Part shown: in pieces, positions 11,301-23,375 of the stretch
Position numbering within the stretch: the stretch's first letter is position 1
Layout of the letters: every line of letters begins with the position of its first letter
Assembly (NCBI GenBank): GCA_025504975.1
Contig: JANUWI010000009.1
Span: forward strand, 124,001 to 188,000
Reading direction: 5' to 3'
Length of the DNA stretch: 64,000 bases
Source: Plenodomus lindquistii
Lineage: Eukaryota; Ascomycota; Dothideomycetes; Pleosporales; Leptosphaeriaceae
The notes under the pieces: generated by a model
Told to the model about the DNA's origin: nothing
Databases searched by the model: none
What the model saw: only the letters and a program-made list of their open reading frames with translations
Made by a program: the position numbers and the translations under genes

Positions 11301-13094
11301 CGCTTGATTGTCAATCTGCGGATAACAGGCGCAGCTTACGACCAACTCCAACATCCCGAGCAGCCACGCTGAAAATCCTCACGTGCAAGTTCCAGACTGA
11401 CGCCTTGCAACAACTACGCAGTCCATCTAATCACACTCAGATTGGCATGTCACTGTGGGTTTAGTCTTGGCCAAACCCGATAAGAGACAGACCCGAAAGA
11501 ATTGCTGGCCCGCTCGCCTCTACGCACATATCATCTCGGGAGCGCCACAATTTATCAATAGGCGGCACAAGTTACGAACATGGTGCCTGAACATGTTTGT
11601 GACTCTCCACTAATCTCAGGCGCGAATTGACACAAAGACTTCTCGGTGAACCCCTGAACTCTCGATCTGGCTAATGTCGAGCCTAGGGCTGAGGACAATC
11701 TGTCTCTACGCCGACGGCTCATGCACTCCTTACCGTTGGGGTGATTCAGCGTGTATAAAAGTCTTGGCTTTGAGGAAACCCTAAACATACAATTCCAAAG
11801 TGAGTGGGACAAAGCAATGGCGGCCAGCATCGCCGACTGATCATTGCACGACTTGCAACTCTGACTAATGGTCGGCTCACCGTGGATATCATCATAAGCC
11901 TACACCTTTTTCTAACTTGGGGTACACACCATAAAGATGCACCATCAGCAAAATTTTCGGTATGCTATCTGTCATCAAGGTCGGCCTGAGATGAACCGAA
12001 TCTAGAATCTTTGAAGATACCCATTGCCTAGTGCCAGTTCTGAGCTCAGCAGCAGTCGCCGATTTGGACCCTTCTTTCAGCTGCCGCACTCTGTATTTGA
12101 ATATCCATTACCATCGAACTACCGAGCCAGCCACAGGGTGATCTACGCCGATTCATCGCATTTGTACGCCTTGCTCGATTTACCGGCACTATTGACGACG
12201 CTCGATAGGAGCATCGCCACTGGTCATACGACCGTTCGCCCCATCTCAGCAATGACAAGGATGCTCAGCTACAAATGTTGCTGCAGCCCCAGTCAAGCTG
12301 AAGTGGACTTTTGGGACCGGGGTTCCATGGTGCACAAAGCTGGCGGTACGCTTGTGTGTACCGTTTCGCTACCGCAGGCCCGCATCCCCCACATTCTGCG
12401 TAACGACTCTAGCATGTCGTCACAGCAACCCAGCATCCGACTTTGGTTGAATCTCAAGGAGCAGGTACCGAGAGGCTTGTCGGCTGCAGAGGATATTCTC
12501 CTGTGCGGGGAGCGGCACCCCCTAGCCTGACGAGCAGCAAAGAGATGCCGCATCATAAGGCAGATAAACTCAGCAGTAAGATCACGTCATCTGCAAATTC
12601 ATAGCTTGCAAGCAGCCCATGCGGTGGGTCCAAGGCTCGAGAGCGTTCTCCCCGACTATAGCGAGAACAGACACACTGTACACATGATCTGATGGCTGAG
12701 GTCATGCAAATGCGTCTCAATCGAGATGCATTAGGGCAACTCAGCATCATGTCCAAGCATTGTGAAGAACCATACGGACACCTCTCCGAGTAATTTAGCA
12801 TTGCGGACACATCGTCCCTCAGCCTGTGGCTGTTTCATCGAGACGCTGCAGGAACATCCGCAGTCTTCCAAGATCACTTTGGGTACGAAAACGCATAGTT
12901 TCATCTTCATGGTTCGGTTAGACCAGGTGCATGGGAGACTCATCCCAACATTTCATGGGCGGCTTATGTGCCGTTAGCTACCGCTGAATGACTCTGCGTG
13001 GTAGCGGGGTACCAGTACCACGCACTCTCAGTATTGACCACGTAATCATCACCACAATCTGGTAAGCGATAGGTTGCATTGCGAATATATGTAT
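8322..13094. other. 4.8 kb gene-poor region upstream of the velvet gene
   Basis: No reading frame here shows a recognisable domain. The longest (251 codons, plus, 8987-9742; 166 codons, minus, 9551-10051) overlap each other on opposite strands and look like chance frames. The stretch is not low-complexity, and I see no terminal repeats or transposase fragments. It may hold the velvet promoter and a long 5' leader, a non-coding transcript, or a gene split by introns that I could not assemble. Confidence 0.45.
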
Positions 13095-15050
13095 TCAGTT
13101 TCCCTTCGATAACCTCTCCAGCCTGATCATCAGCTTTTCGCTCTTGGGCGGCGCAGTGTACGAGTCTGACTGCTCGATACCTGTGTCGTCTACGATCCAC
13201 GTACTGTAGTTTGAGTACAGTGCGGCGACGATATACTTCATTTCTACTCATAGTCAGCTTTCTCTCGATGCTCTTCGATGCTCGGCAGGTCGTCACAAGC
13301 ACTAGGCAATGCTCTCGTGCAGCGCAGCTTGGCAGTGACTCACTGACGCAGTGTGTCGAAACTGCTACTGCACATCTGCAACGATAGCGTTGCAGAACAA
13401 GCCTTACCGCAGCAGCGGCATATTTCCTAGGCTCCAGGACTGAGTCACGAAACAAAGAGAAAGGGCACTTACGATATACCGCTAGATGGCTCCCAACGCA
13501 CATGCGACCACCGCTACCACAACATCAGTTCGTGCGCTCCACATGCAGACCTCGGAGCTCCGAACTTACCTTCCAAACGCCCAAAACCATCGGCTCTCCA
13601 TGTCCTTCCTCTTCTCCGGATCCAGCGTCTCGAGATGCAGCCAACGCTCGGGTCGCCACTCGCTCGCACACTCATACACATCTTCGTTCAGGTGCAGCAG
13701 TCCCGCACTCGCGCTGACCCGAACTCCACCCGGAATGAAATACGTGGCATCTTCTGGTCCTAGGCAGCAGCCTTGTGGCGGTGTGAAGCGTGGCTGTGGG
13801 CCTGGGATCGCAGAATGGAGGCGCAGGGTTTCCCAGATGACGGCGTGGAGGAATGGGAGTGCGTCGACGGCCTTGGGGTCTGGTAGTGTTGGTGACGACG
13901 AGGGGATGGTTTGTGGGGAGAGTGTGAGGAGCTCGGTGCGTAAACGGTCCTGGATGTTTTTGTGCTGCGAAAGCTCGTGGACAATGTATACCAGTGTGAT
14001 GCCAGAGGTGTCGAAGCCAGCTGCGAGGTGGTCCAGTACTTCGCTCGCTAGGACCTCCCTTGATGCTACTTCTCCTTTCCCTACGTCTTTGGCCAGTGCT
14101 TTGGAAAGTTGCTGATACACCACAGGTAGATCCTCGGATCTCGCGACACCATTCGTCAGAACCTCGCCCGCACCGTCGCACATCTTCGCCGTCCAGTTCT
14201 CGATCTCGCCGTTCGCTTCGTCGACGAATTCAGGTGTCAATCTATACCTGAACCACTTCTCCACAAACGCAGTGAGATTAGGCAATTCCTGAGGCCAAAA
14301 GTTGAACGAGCGCCGCGAATTATACAAGTCGAGGAACCAGGTGAGTTGCTCAGGGTCATCCAGCAAGTTCGACCCAGCTTTCAGACCAAAGATGTAGCCT
14401 GTAACAATGTCCATGGTGGTACCGCTCAATAGCGCGTAGATGTCGAGTACCCCCGGTTGTGCATTTGCGAACGAAGCCTCCAGGCGCGGCAGAAACCTAT
14501 CGTACAGGATAGAAGTGACCTGGCCGAGCAGGGCTTCACTCGAAGTCACGCTAGACTTGCTGTAGATGTTACTCAGCATCCTTTTTCGCTGGGAATGCGG
14601 CTTATTGCTATCGGTGGAGAACATGTTATGAACCCTGTGCAATCAATCAATACACTAATCCAACACCTCATACCAATGGTATCAACGCCGTGAATCGTGC
14701 ACTCACCCCCCATAATTCGCAAAAAATCCATACCAATTATACCCCCCATTAACATTCCCCTTCTCAAACCCCCCCGCGTAGACATCTCGTATACCGCCCT
14801 TCACGCAATTTACGCTAATCTCGCGGGGTCCTAAACACACGATTGGTCCGAGGCGGGCATGTGCGGCCTTCAGCGTTGCATTCTCGATGCTAAGCCAGCG
14901 GATGTAGTGGATCCAGAGGGATGTGAATGGGGCCAAGGGATGCGCTGCTGGGACTTTTCGGAGTGGGTTTTGTATGTATTTGATAATGGTGTGTGCTAGT
15001 AGAAGCAAAGGGACGAATATCGCGAGTATGAGGGGTGAGATGATGAACAT
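13095..15050 (-). CDS. Cytochrome P450 monooxygenase
   Basis: Four exons, 15050..14707, 14634..13570, 13513..13473 and 13243..13095, give 532 residues, a normal length for a fungal microsomal P450. An N-terminal hydrophobic anchor (about 3-27) is followed by a Pro-rich hinge. The I-helix oxygen-binding motif is AGFDTSG (320-326), the K-helix is ETLR (383-386), PERW is at 443-446, and the heme-cysteine loop is FGSGGRMCVG with Cys475. The last motif is split by an intron inside FGS, and a 41-nt exon carries the cysteine. The C-terminal exon (KYIVAALYSNY, then DSYTAAP and LMIRLERL) lies beyond an unusually long 229-nt intron and is easy to miss. It resembles the pisatin demethylase-like/CYP65-type fungal monooxygenases in layout; the substrate cannot be read from the sequence. 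No biosynthetic cluster surrounds it. Confidence 0.93.
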
Positions 15051-15916
15051 TTTGGAAAATGAGCAGATGAATAGCGATATCTAGCAATACAGCTAGAGCT
15101 GTGAGAGCATGGGATGGATGTATAGCACAGTTTCGCTCCGTGAATTACTGCGCAGTCATCCACGCCTTATGTCAATGCCCCACATTACACGATACACATA
15201 GGCAATCCAACCCAATCCAATCCAAACCCCGCGTTTCGTTCATCGCCGTTTTCTTTATCTTATCGCGGCGCGCGACTCCGTTGCCATCCGCTTCCTGCGA
15301 ATTTAACCGCTTTGAGGCTAGCGTACAGCCTCGTTATGAGCCTCATGGTCAGCTACCTGCACTGCAATGATGGGCATCCTCCACTTCATCTCACCGCGAA
15401 TTGTGATGTATCTGATAACCCGACAGACAGATTCGCAATAGTACCCATCACCCTGACATACTCATCCCATGTAGCATCCCCAGCCTTCGCGTATGCTACG
15501 CACAAACATCTGTATCACACACACAAGCGCAGCTACATAAGCCCCAGCGGCATGCATGCAGGCAGGAACTTTTTCATCGAGTCGAGCGGAGATGCAGCGG
15601 CTGCAGCGGGGGCGTCACGACAGGTAGGTATGTAGGACGGGAGAACCGAGCTGCATACCTGTCATTGTGACGGGTGTGGATGATGCTTGTTGCACCGCAG
15701 ATTGTGTGGGGGGAGGGTGCATGTTGTGGGGTGCTCGGTTGTGGTGGATCTGCGTGAAGTGCAAGATTCAGAAGGAACTGAGTGGCTTGGATGGCAAAGC
15801 CTATGGTATGTTCGATCAGAAACACCAACATTTCCAGTAGTACCATTATCACCCAAGTCTACAGACGACTACATACAGTGCTGGTGCGGAAATCGGTTTC
15901 AAAAGTGACTGCCTGC
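15051..15916. other. Intergenic region between P450 and GH43 genes
   Basis: 866 bp without a supported gene. It lies upstream of the P450 start and downstream of the GH43 stop, both on the minus strand, so it probably holds the P450 promoter. Short frames here have no recognisable content. Confidence 0.5.
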
Positions 15917-18375
15917 CTACACGCCCACCCCATCCCACTCCCCCCTCACCTGTCCCCACCCCCGATAATTCCAATTCATAACATACGCCAGCGTCCTCCC
16001 CTCCCCCCCATTCCCCGTCGCATACGCACCCAGCAGCGCCCCCGTAAACCCCCAGGATACAACATCTCCCCCTACGACCGCCAAATCCTGTACCTCCACC
16101 GATCCATCAGCCAACCCAGCGCCAAACGCATAGTGCGTTGTATTCACCGCTCTGAGGGAAAGGGTAAGCGTCTTGTTGAGCCAGTGTTCAGGAACAGCGA
16201 CGATGATGTCCTTGGGGACGGGGATGTAGGAAATAGCGTGGAAGTGGAAGTGCGGTGCGAGGATCGTGCTATTGATGGCGATGGGAAGTAGGGAGATGCC
16301 GAGTCGTGCGTGGTGGTTTTGTGTTAGGAAGAGGGTTATTCCTGCTTCTTCGTTGAGTGTGGTGGGGTGGTAGTCTAGATCGAAAGTGAAGGTGAAGAGT
16401 GTGTCGACTTGGCGGCGGGAGATGAAGGTTTGGCCGCCGGGGCCTGGGGAGTTTCCGTCGACGCCGGTTAAGTTTAGGGATGAGGGGGTTAAGCGGAGGG
16501 AGTTTGGATGTCCGGAGGGTGAAATGGCGTAGTTTTCTAAGATAGGAGGGCGCCAGTAGACGAAGTGGGGTGGAATGGTGGTGTTGGGGTTGAAGGTGAT
16601 GTTGGTGTCGCCTGAGTCTACGAAGGGACTGGGTGGGGATTAGTATCTCGTTGGAGGGCGGAGGCATGGATAGCTCACCCGTCACCTGGGGTGTCGACTA
16701 TGCCTGGGAGAGACCATCCTCGCATTTCTCCTCTGACGGGGTGTTGGAGCTTCGGCCATGAGTTGGTCTCCCATGTGACGTTGTATAGTACTGTCTCTCG
16801 ACCCATGGGAAATGTTTCCCACTCTGAACCTGATCGTACCGCCAACGCAACGCCCCACCATTGCCCTCTTGCGTCTTGGAACAGGTCTGCGTGGCCAACA
16901 GCTTGGACTGCGTAAAATTAATGGATGTGTAAGCTCAGATGCAACTTGAGACTTACAATACTCGGTGGTATTTGCATTTGTCAGTATTGGATTAGAGGGA
17001 TTGGGCTCATACGGGCCATAGAGCTCTCTCGATCGCGCCATAGTCTCCATATGCAGTAAACCCGTTCCGCCTACATCATGTTAGTTCTCGTCAGAAAAAC
17101 CTCCGCAGTAATCCCAACCTTCAGCGATCATCAAATAATACCATCCATCCTTCTTATAAATATGCGGACCCTCTGGAGCCTACACCAATCTCATTATTAG
17201 CAGCCATACCCTTCCCTCCATCCATCCTCCTCCTCAAAACTTACAATCCCACCAGTCCCATTCCACAAATTCCTCCACTCACCCAACACCTCTCCAGTCG
17301 TCAAATCCAGACGATTGATATGAATCCCATATCTAAACACACAAATATATCAGCAAACAAGCACCTCAACCTCCCACCCATCCAACAGGGAGATATTATA
17401 GCCCTGACAAAAAAAAAGTGTTAAAAACTCACGAAACCTTCCAAGCATGACTCCCAACCACATACGACCGCCCCTGCTCATCCCAAAACGGACTGACATC
17501 ATAACCCTCGAAGGGGAAATGTACGGCGTCGCTCCATTTGCTGTTGTCGTGGAGATCGGATGTTGAGAAAATAACCTCTCGCAGTTAGTACACATACCAT
17601 ACCTACATACTAGGTACGGTTGGGGTTGGTGGAAGTACAAGTGGAACCAGGAGTGGGACATACATTATCCCACCGCTCAGCATCATCATCACCAAGCTTA
17701 TCCTGCACCATAGTCGTCAAAACATAAAACCTACCATTGTGAAAGCGCAGCGTCGGCGCCCAAATACCGCTCGTTGAGCCAATTGACGATGCGAGGGAGG
17801 GGAGTTGTGAGGCGCGGGTTAGCGCGTGGCCTGTGTATTTCTATCAGTCTATGCTGGGAAAGTATGGGTTGTTTGTTAGATTTTAGTACGAGAGTATGAA
17901 TGCTGGTGCTGGTGCTGGGACCGAGGGTGCGGAGGAGAGGAGTGGGGAGGGGGAAGGGGAATAGGGAGACGCGATATACCAACAAGTCTCCAATTCACCA
18001 AATCCCTACTCGCATGTATAGGAATTCCAGGGAAGACATTGAAGCTACTGGATGCGCAGTAGAATGTTGAATCTGGGGCGTGGAAGATGCAGCTTGGATC
18101 GGGGTGGAACTATGGTAGGCATTTCTGCGTTAGTGCAACACCTATCACCGCGGTGGTGGAGTTTCTCGAATCTAGAAGTCGGGGGCATTGGGTGTGTGCA
18201 GTGGTAGGAAAGGAAAGGCGAAGAAAAGGAAAGAGAGGGGAAGGCAAGGCAAGGGGAAGGACGTGAGGAGACGTACACCAGGTAAGATTGGATTAAACCA
18301 CTTCGAATTAAACGCCTGCGCTCCCACCCATCCCGCCAACATGACCGCAGGTGCGTAAATCCTACAACCCAACAT
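15917..18375 (-). CDS. Secreted glycoside hydrolase family 43 (beta-xylosidase / arabinofuranosidase type)
   Basis: Nine exons: 18375..18277, 18109..17980, 17830..17664, 17575..17433, 17332..17245, 17179..17119, 17070..16957, 16907..16679 and 16628..15917, giving 580 residues. The N-terminus is a plausible signal peptide (hydrophobic to about residue 22, ending AQA). The five-bladed propeller motifs run in order: NPILPGFHPDPS with catalytic base Asp37, FPGIPIHASRDLVNWRLVG, SGIWAPT, GYDVSPFWDE with the pKa-modulating Asp158, APEGPHIYKK with the acid Glu212, GLLHMETMARS, and GHADLFQDARGQWWG. After about residue 345 comes a C-terminal beta-sandwich of the kind appended to fungal GH43 xylosidases (FTFTFDLDYHP region to the end). 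The enzyme should remove xylose or arabinose from plant cell-wall hemicellulose outside the cell. Family is certain; exact specificity is not. The eight introns leave only short open frames. Confidence 0.93.
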
Positions 18376-19193
18376 TTCCAACCCTCACTGTCTGAGACCA
18401 GATGTAAGCAAGTTGTCTGATCCTGAAAACCTCACAGTGTGTGTATGTTCTCAGTCCGACTTGCAACACCCCGAGATCTTCATCATCCCCTCCCCGCCAA
18501 AACCTCAAGCTTCCATCCGCGAAACCCAGCCCATCCCGTTCCCAAATTACCCACCGGCCCATCCCTCCTCTGCATCCGCATCCGCATCCGCACACGCATA
18601 CGCAATCCTGAACTTCCTTGCCCTCCCCTACTTTATTTACCCCACACATCTAGATCCATCTGCCCTCCCCACACAAACGCATGCGCAACCCAGCGAATCT
18701 ACTCGCTCGCTTGCTTGGCATGCCCCATCTCGCGAGGCTAAATACACTCATGCGCATGGGCCGGGTAAACTGCGTACGTGACATGGGGGGGGGGGTCTGG
18801 GTATGGGTAGGCGAGCGGTATGACCGTCACAACTACACAATATCGCTGGGCTTACTAGACAAATCCAATTATCAGAAGAGGTATTTCATCGTTATTATAA
18901 ATACAAAAAAATGGATTTTATTGTAAGAAGGTATTAGACAAACGCCAACAGTGATAGGATATTTTTCCCAAGGTATCTATCTCCCTCGCAGACGCCACAC
19001 ACAGAGTCCCTAGTCCTAATCATAATATTACATACATACAGCATGAGTAAAGTGAAGTGAAGTTTGGGAAAGAAAAGAAGAGTAAAGTCAAAACACAACC
19101 ACACAGACCAAGACTGTCTTGTCCTGTCCTGAACGAACCTCTGGACAAACCAAAGGTCAAAACCGGGTGACAAGAAAAGGGAAGTTGAAGGAA
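18376..19193. other. Intergenic region between GH43 and MYST acetyltransferase genes
   Basis: 818 bp with no supported gene. It includes the GH43 promoter and the 3' flank of the acetyltransferase gene, and an imperfect GCATCC hexanucleotide repeat at about 18572-18603. Confidence 0.5.
18572..18603. repeat. Imperfect GCATCC hexanucleotide repeat
   Basis: Three perfect GCATCC units followed by two degenerate units (GCACAC, GCATAC), read directly from the sequence. Confidence 0.85.
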
Positions 19194-22100
19194 TTATCCC
19201 CCAACCATAACAACATCGTCGTCGTCCTCCCCCTCAGCATCAATATCCATGCCCTCATCCTCATCTCCCTCCGCATCCTCCTCCTGCCCCTCCTCCTGTC
19301 CATCCTCCGGCCCCTCATCATCTTCGTCATAATCCCCATCCGCATCCTCCCCTTTCCCCTCCCCCTCCTCCTCCTCTTCCAAAACCGTGACCGTCGTCGC
19401 CCTCCCCTTCCCCTTGCCCTTCCCCTTCCCACCAACCCTCTTCCCCGCAATCCCAATCCGCGAACTCCCAACCAAACCCCCACCACTCCTCATACTCCTC
19501 CCATTCACACCCCCACCCCCAACAAGCGGCTTAACCGCGCCCCCCTCCTCAACCTCATCCCCATTCGTCACGCTCTCGCCCAACCGACTCCTCGTACGGC
19601 GCAACGACACAGTACCAGGCGTGACAGCGCCATTGCCATTACCGTTGCGACTCGGCGACGCTTTACTCGCGCGACTGGGCGTGAGTTGGATTTTCGAAAC
19701 GGGCGCAGTGTGTAGGGAGAGCGAGGTATTGCGTATGCGGTTTGGGGTGCTGGTTCGACGGCGGGAGCCAAAGGGGCGGCCGGGGCGGCGGCGTTGGGCG
19801 GGTTGGCCGGGGATAGGGGGGAAGATTTCGTAGCGGGAGGGGGGGATGGCGGGGTCGTCGGTGTGGGAGCCTGCGAGGGCGATGGTGGAGCCGTTGGCGA
19901 GGGGGGTGCCGGGGGCGGGTGAGTCGCCGGTGGGGGATTCTTCGGTGGCGAGATGGGGAGGGTTGGGGGAGGGGTCGTGGGTGCCGTTGGTTTTGGCGGG
20001 GCCTTTGCTTTGGGCTTTGGTGGCTTCGGCGATTTGGACGCCTTCTTCGGGGGCGGGCTTGTCTTCTTCTTCGATTTCGTCGCGTTGCTGGACTGTTTGG
20101 AGTGCAGGTCCGTCTTCGTATTGGCCTAGACGACCCATTACGTACGGTGTCCAGACGAGGCAGTCTGGATTGATCTTTTGGTTGCCAGCTGCGTTGCATT
20201 TCTCAATGTACTGCTTGAAGTATGGTATGTCGAGCCGAAACGCGTAGTTCTTGGTAACGGGGTCGCGCACAAGGGCTCGCATGCCTTCAAGAGCAGAGAC
20301 TATGTCGTCAGGCGTCATACCAGTTCGGTCTGAGATACTTGAAATGCTGAGATTGCTGACGTTGCCATGTTGCTCTAAGAGGTCTTCACAGAGGACCAGG
20401 CGCCAGTACTTGCGATAACTGACCAAGCCCATGTCACTGAGCGGCTTCTCAGGACTCCCTGTCTTCCTCTCTACACGTGTGAGGAGATATGAGAATTGGA
20501 TCAGATACTGTCCGTAACCATTGCGCATGTGTATGGGCAGCACAAGGATACATGAGACGTTGTTGAGTGAGCTAGGTCGCTTTTCCTTGGAGAAGTAGCC
20601 TACAAAATGGCATCCGTATTCGTCATTCTCGGTCATGACGTAGAAGAGGAAGGGTTCCACGTCGTAGTAAAGTGTCTTGGAACCAAGGAAGAGTTTGGCG
20701 AGGAGGCAGAGATTTTGACAATAGACAGGATTTTTTCGTCCATCGACTTCGAAGAATGAGTACTTGCGATCGCGGTAGATTTCGTCGCCTGGAGGATGCT
20801 TTGCAGGGCATTTGAGCTGGCATGCATTAGTCATCGCTCATCTCGCGGTACTCAAAGACATACCTTGTGCCGCCACGCAACATAATCAGAGTTCATATAC
20901 TTCAAGCAGAACTCGCAAATATACAGCACCCTGTTCTTGCTATACTCCTCGGGATATGGTGCAGCGTGCCAAGTATCGATTTCCCATCCACCAAAGTTGA
21001 CGCATTTGATCTTGCTGGCAGTAGCTGTTTGCTTGGACGATCTTGTTGGTTCTGGCGGATAGAGCGCAGCCTGCTTCTCGCTCCAGGCTTCCTCTGCTTT
21101 GATGCGAGCTTCGTCAAACCGCCTTCGATCGCTTTGTGATGGGTAAGTCTTGGAGGTGTCGGCATCTGCTTCTGAAAGTACTCCACCGTAGGGCTTGCTC
21201 TTCGACTCGTCGGGCTCACGGTCAATGAAACCTAGGAATGGCGAGGCCTGCTGGATGTGAATAGAAGGGTAATGTGTGATTTCCGGCGATTCTCTGGCGG
21301 CCTGTGCAGCTTGGCGGTTCCGTTCTCGACGCTCGCGATCCCTTTCTCTCCGTCGCTCTTGACGCGCCTGCTCGACTGTGAGCGTCTTCTTCTTCGGCTT
21401 TGCCGTGACAATCTTTTGCACTTTCTCGTTGTTAAGGTGAAACGCAATGATCAGACTGCCAGGCTGTTGCTCTTCAATCCAAGCAAGTGGCCGCCTGTCA
21501 GACCGCTTAGGTTGGCCGCGACGCGCACGTGAAGAACGGAGTCGTGCGCCCTCCTCTTGGTCGGATCCTGAGTGCTCTGCATCGTCTTTGCCGTCGCTGT
21601 CGTGGTCGTGCATGGCGCTGTTAGCGGCGCGTACGCTTCGTGAAGGTGGCCGTGGCGATGTAGCAGCTATTGAAGGTTGCGCGACAGACTGGGAGAGTTC
21701 TGACGATCGCCGCTTTTTTCTGGTTTGTCTCAGTGGTATCGGTTCTTCGTCGTGTGAGTTTTTTCGTTTACGCAGGGATCGCGGACCGTCGGTTGGCTCG
21801 TCTGGCAATAACAGCTCCTTGAAAATGGAGTGGCCGCCAGGGTCCACACCGCGGTGTGAAGGCAGCAGCTCTTTGGTGAGTTTGCTTCCTGACGACAGTC
21901 TGCGCCGAGTGTACGACTGCTGTGGCTCTTCCTCGGCACCACCGCTTGCATGTAGGTCATTCTGAATACAGGCAGTGCACCGCCACTGCTTTGCATCTTT
22001 TATTTGTTAGCAAGATTGTGTTTGCTGTCCTGCAAGCGTACATACCGTCGTCGGGGCCCAGCGTCTGATTGTCACGTGCGCATTGCTGGTGTGCTGCAGA

Positions 22101-22734
22101 AGTCTGTGTCAGCGACTAGCTCCATGATGCATCCTGGTAGTGAACTCACCATTGTCTCCACACACGACACATGCGAGATATTCCTCAAACTCTGGACTGG
22201 GATCGTCATTCTCGTCCTGATTGCAGTATCTACCACGAATTAGTATTTGTTCACGATTCTTCATGTGTAGATGCATGTCACTCACGTGCAGGCGTTTGGG
22301 TTGGACTTGGCAACCTCATCTTCCTCAGCACCATCGTCCTCAGCCTGCCACTGATTCTCTTCCTCGGATTCGGCGCTGCTGGAGTCATCGTCGCTATCAC
22401 GGCTTGGGGCGTCAGACAGCATGTCGCCTTGAGCGTCGTCGTCTTCATACTCGACTTCTTCATCGTCGGACGAGCGAGTTCTCCGGAGGGCTATCTTAAC
22501 AGCGCCTACAGGCTCAGCCTCGTCTTCTTCGTCGTCGACGTCTTCGCCCTCGGCATCGATGTCTGAGCCTTCTGCGTCTGTTGTATGGCCCTCTGCATCT
22601 GCGAGGTGTTCTTCTGCGGGCGCTTGGTCGTATTCGACATCGTCCATCTCGTACTCTCCATCGGCATCAAGCTCGTCTGGCTCGGGCTCGGTGTTGCTGG
22701 TGGTCTGGCCCATGAGCCTCCCAGGCTCGGCCAT
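19194..22734 (-). CDS. sas3: PHD-finger MYST histone acetyltransferase (Sas3/KAT6 type)
   Basis: Five exons, 22734..22286, 22229..22150, 22093..22046, 21996..20864 and 20816..19194, give 1110 residues. The start is the MAEPGRLMG methionine. An acidic N-terminus leads into a complete C4HC3 PHD finger (Cys149, 152, 170, 173, His178, Cys181, 199, 202). The MYST C2HC finger is Cys553, Cys556, His569, Cys573, split by the last intron. The catalytic domain follows with the SSLNNVSCIL cysteine (659) and the SPEKPLSD glutamate (693). In the acetyl-CoA loop the usual Gln of HQRKGYG is Met667 (HMRNGYG). The tail is very acidic, as in yeast Sas3. This family acetylates histone H3 on K14/K23 in NuA3-type complexes; the PHD finger would read the H3 tail. 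The gene diverges from the complex I subunit gene at 23376. Subfamily assignment rests on domain order and the close match to MOZ/Sas3 sequences. Confidence 0.93.
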
Positions 22735-23375
22735 GGCAAAGGACACGGCGGCCGCCAATTTAGAGGCAAGATAAGCCACTGTCACAGCTCAAGTGCGGAC
22801 TCTGGTCTGTGGCATTGATTGCGCACGTGTCGACGGTCAGGGCGGTGTTTGCATGCAGCGTCGGGTGAGCGCGTCGTGCGTGTGTCGTAACGCGTCGCTG
22901 CGAGTCGTGCAACCGTCCACCACGTCTTGATGGTGATTTTGTATCGTGATCTGGGTATTGTGTGTATAAAGGGACCCAGAGAAGGCGCGGGAGGGTTGCA
23001 GGCGCGTGGTTGGGCGCTGTGGGGAAGGTCGAGGTGGCCTCTATGCACGATGCGCAATTATTGTGGCAGCACCGGGGGCGGCAATGTCTCGAGTCGCGGG
23101 TCGTCTGAACGTGCGCAGCCCGGCGACACGTTATCAAATTGCGTCTGGGCGGCAGAGGGCGTGGGCGAGGAATGGCAAACGCCCAAAGGCCACTGCACCG
23201 GTGCGTTGAGGTCGAGGTTCGAGGGCCCATGCGCAGCCAAACACGGGCAGGGCAATGCGGAGAGACGAGACCTCACCACCACCCAAAGCACCGCCCGACA
23301 TCCCAACGTCGCAGCCCCCCAACCCCCCAACCCCCCAACACACCACCCCCGCCGACTGCAGACACTACCGCAACC
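22735..23375. promoter_or_regulatory. Divergent promoter region (MYST acetyltransferase / complex I MWFE subunit)
   Basis: 640 bp between two outward-facing start codons. It is GC-rich, with CA/CCCCAAC-rich sequence just before the MWFE start (23310-23350). No clear TATA box is visible, as expected for housekeeping genes. Confidence 0.45.

Noticed and set aside
13095..18375. Secondary-metabolite cluster around the P450
   Set aside because: The only neighbour is a GH43 glycosidase. No polyketide synthase, NRPS, terpene cyclase, transporter or pathway regulator is adjacent.
23054..23375. tRNA-like or structured RNA in GC-rich intergenic sequence
   Set aside because: No cloverleaf, B-box (GGTTCGANNCC) or terminal T-run arrangement was found here or elsewhere in the window; the GTTCGAA matches lie inside coding exons.
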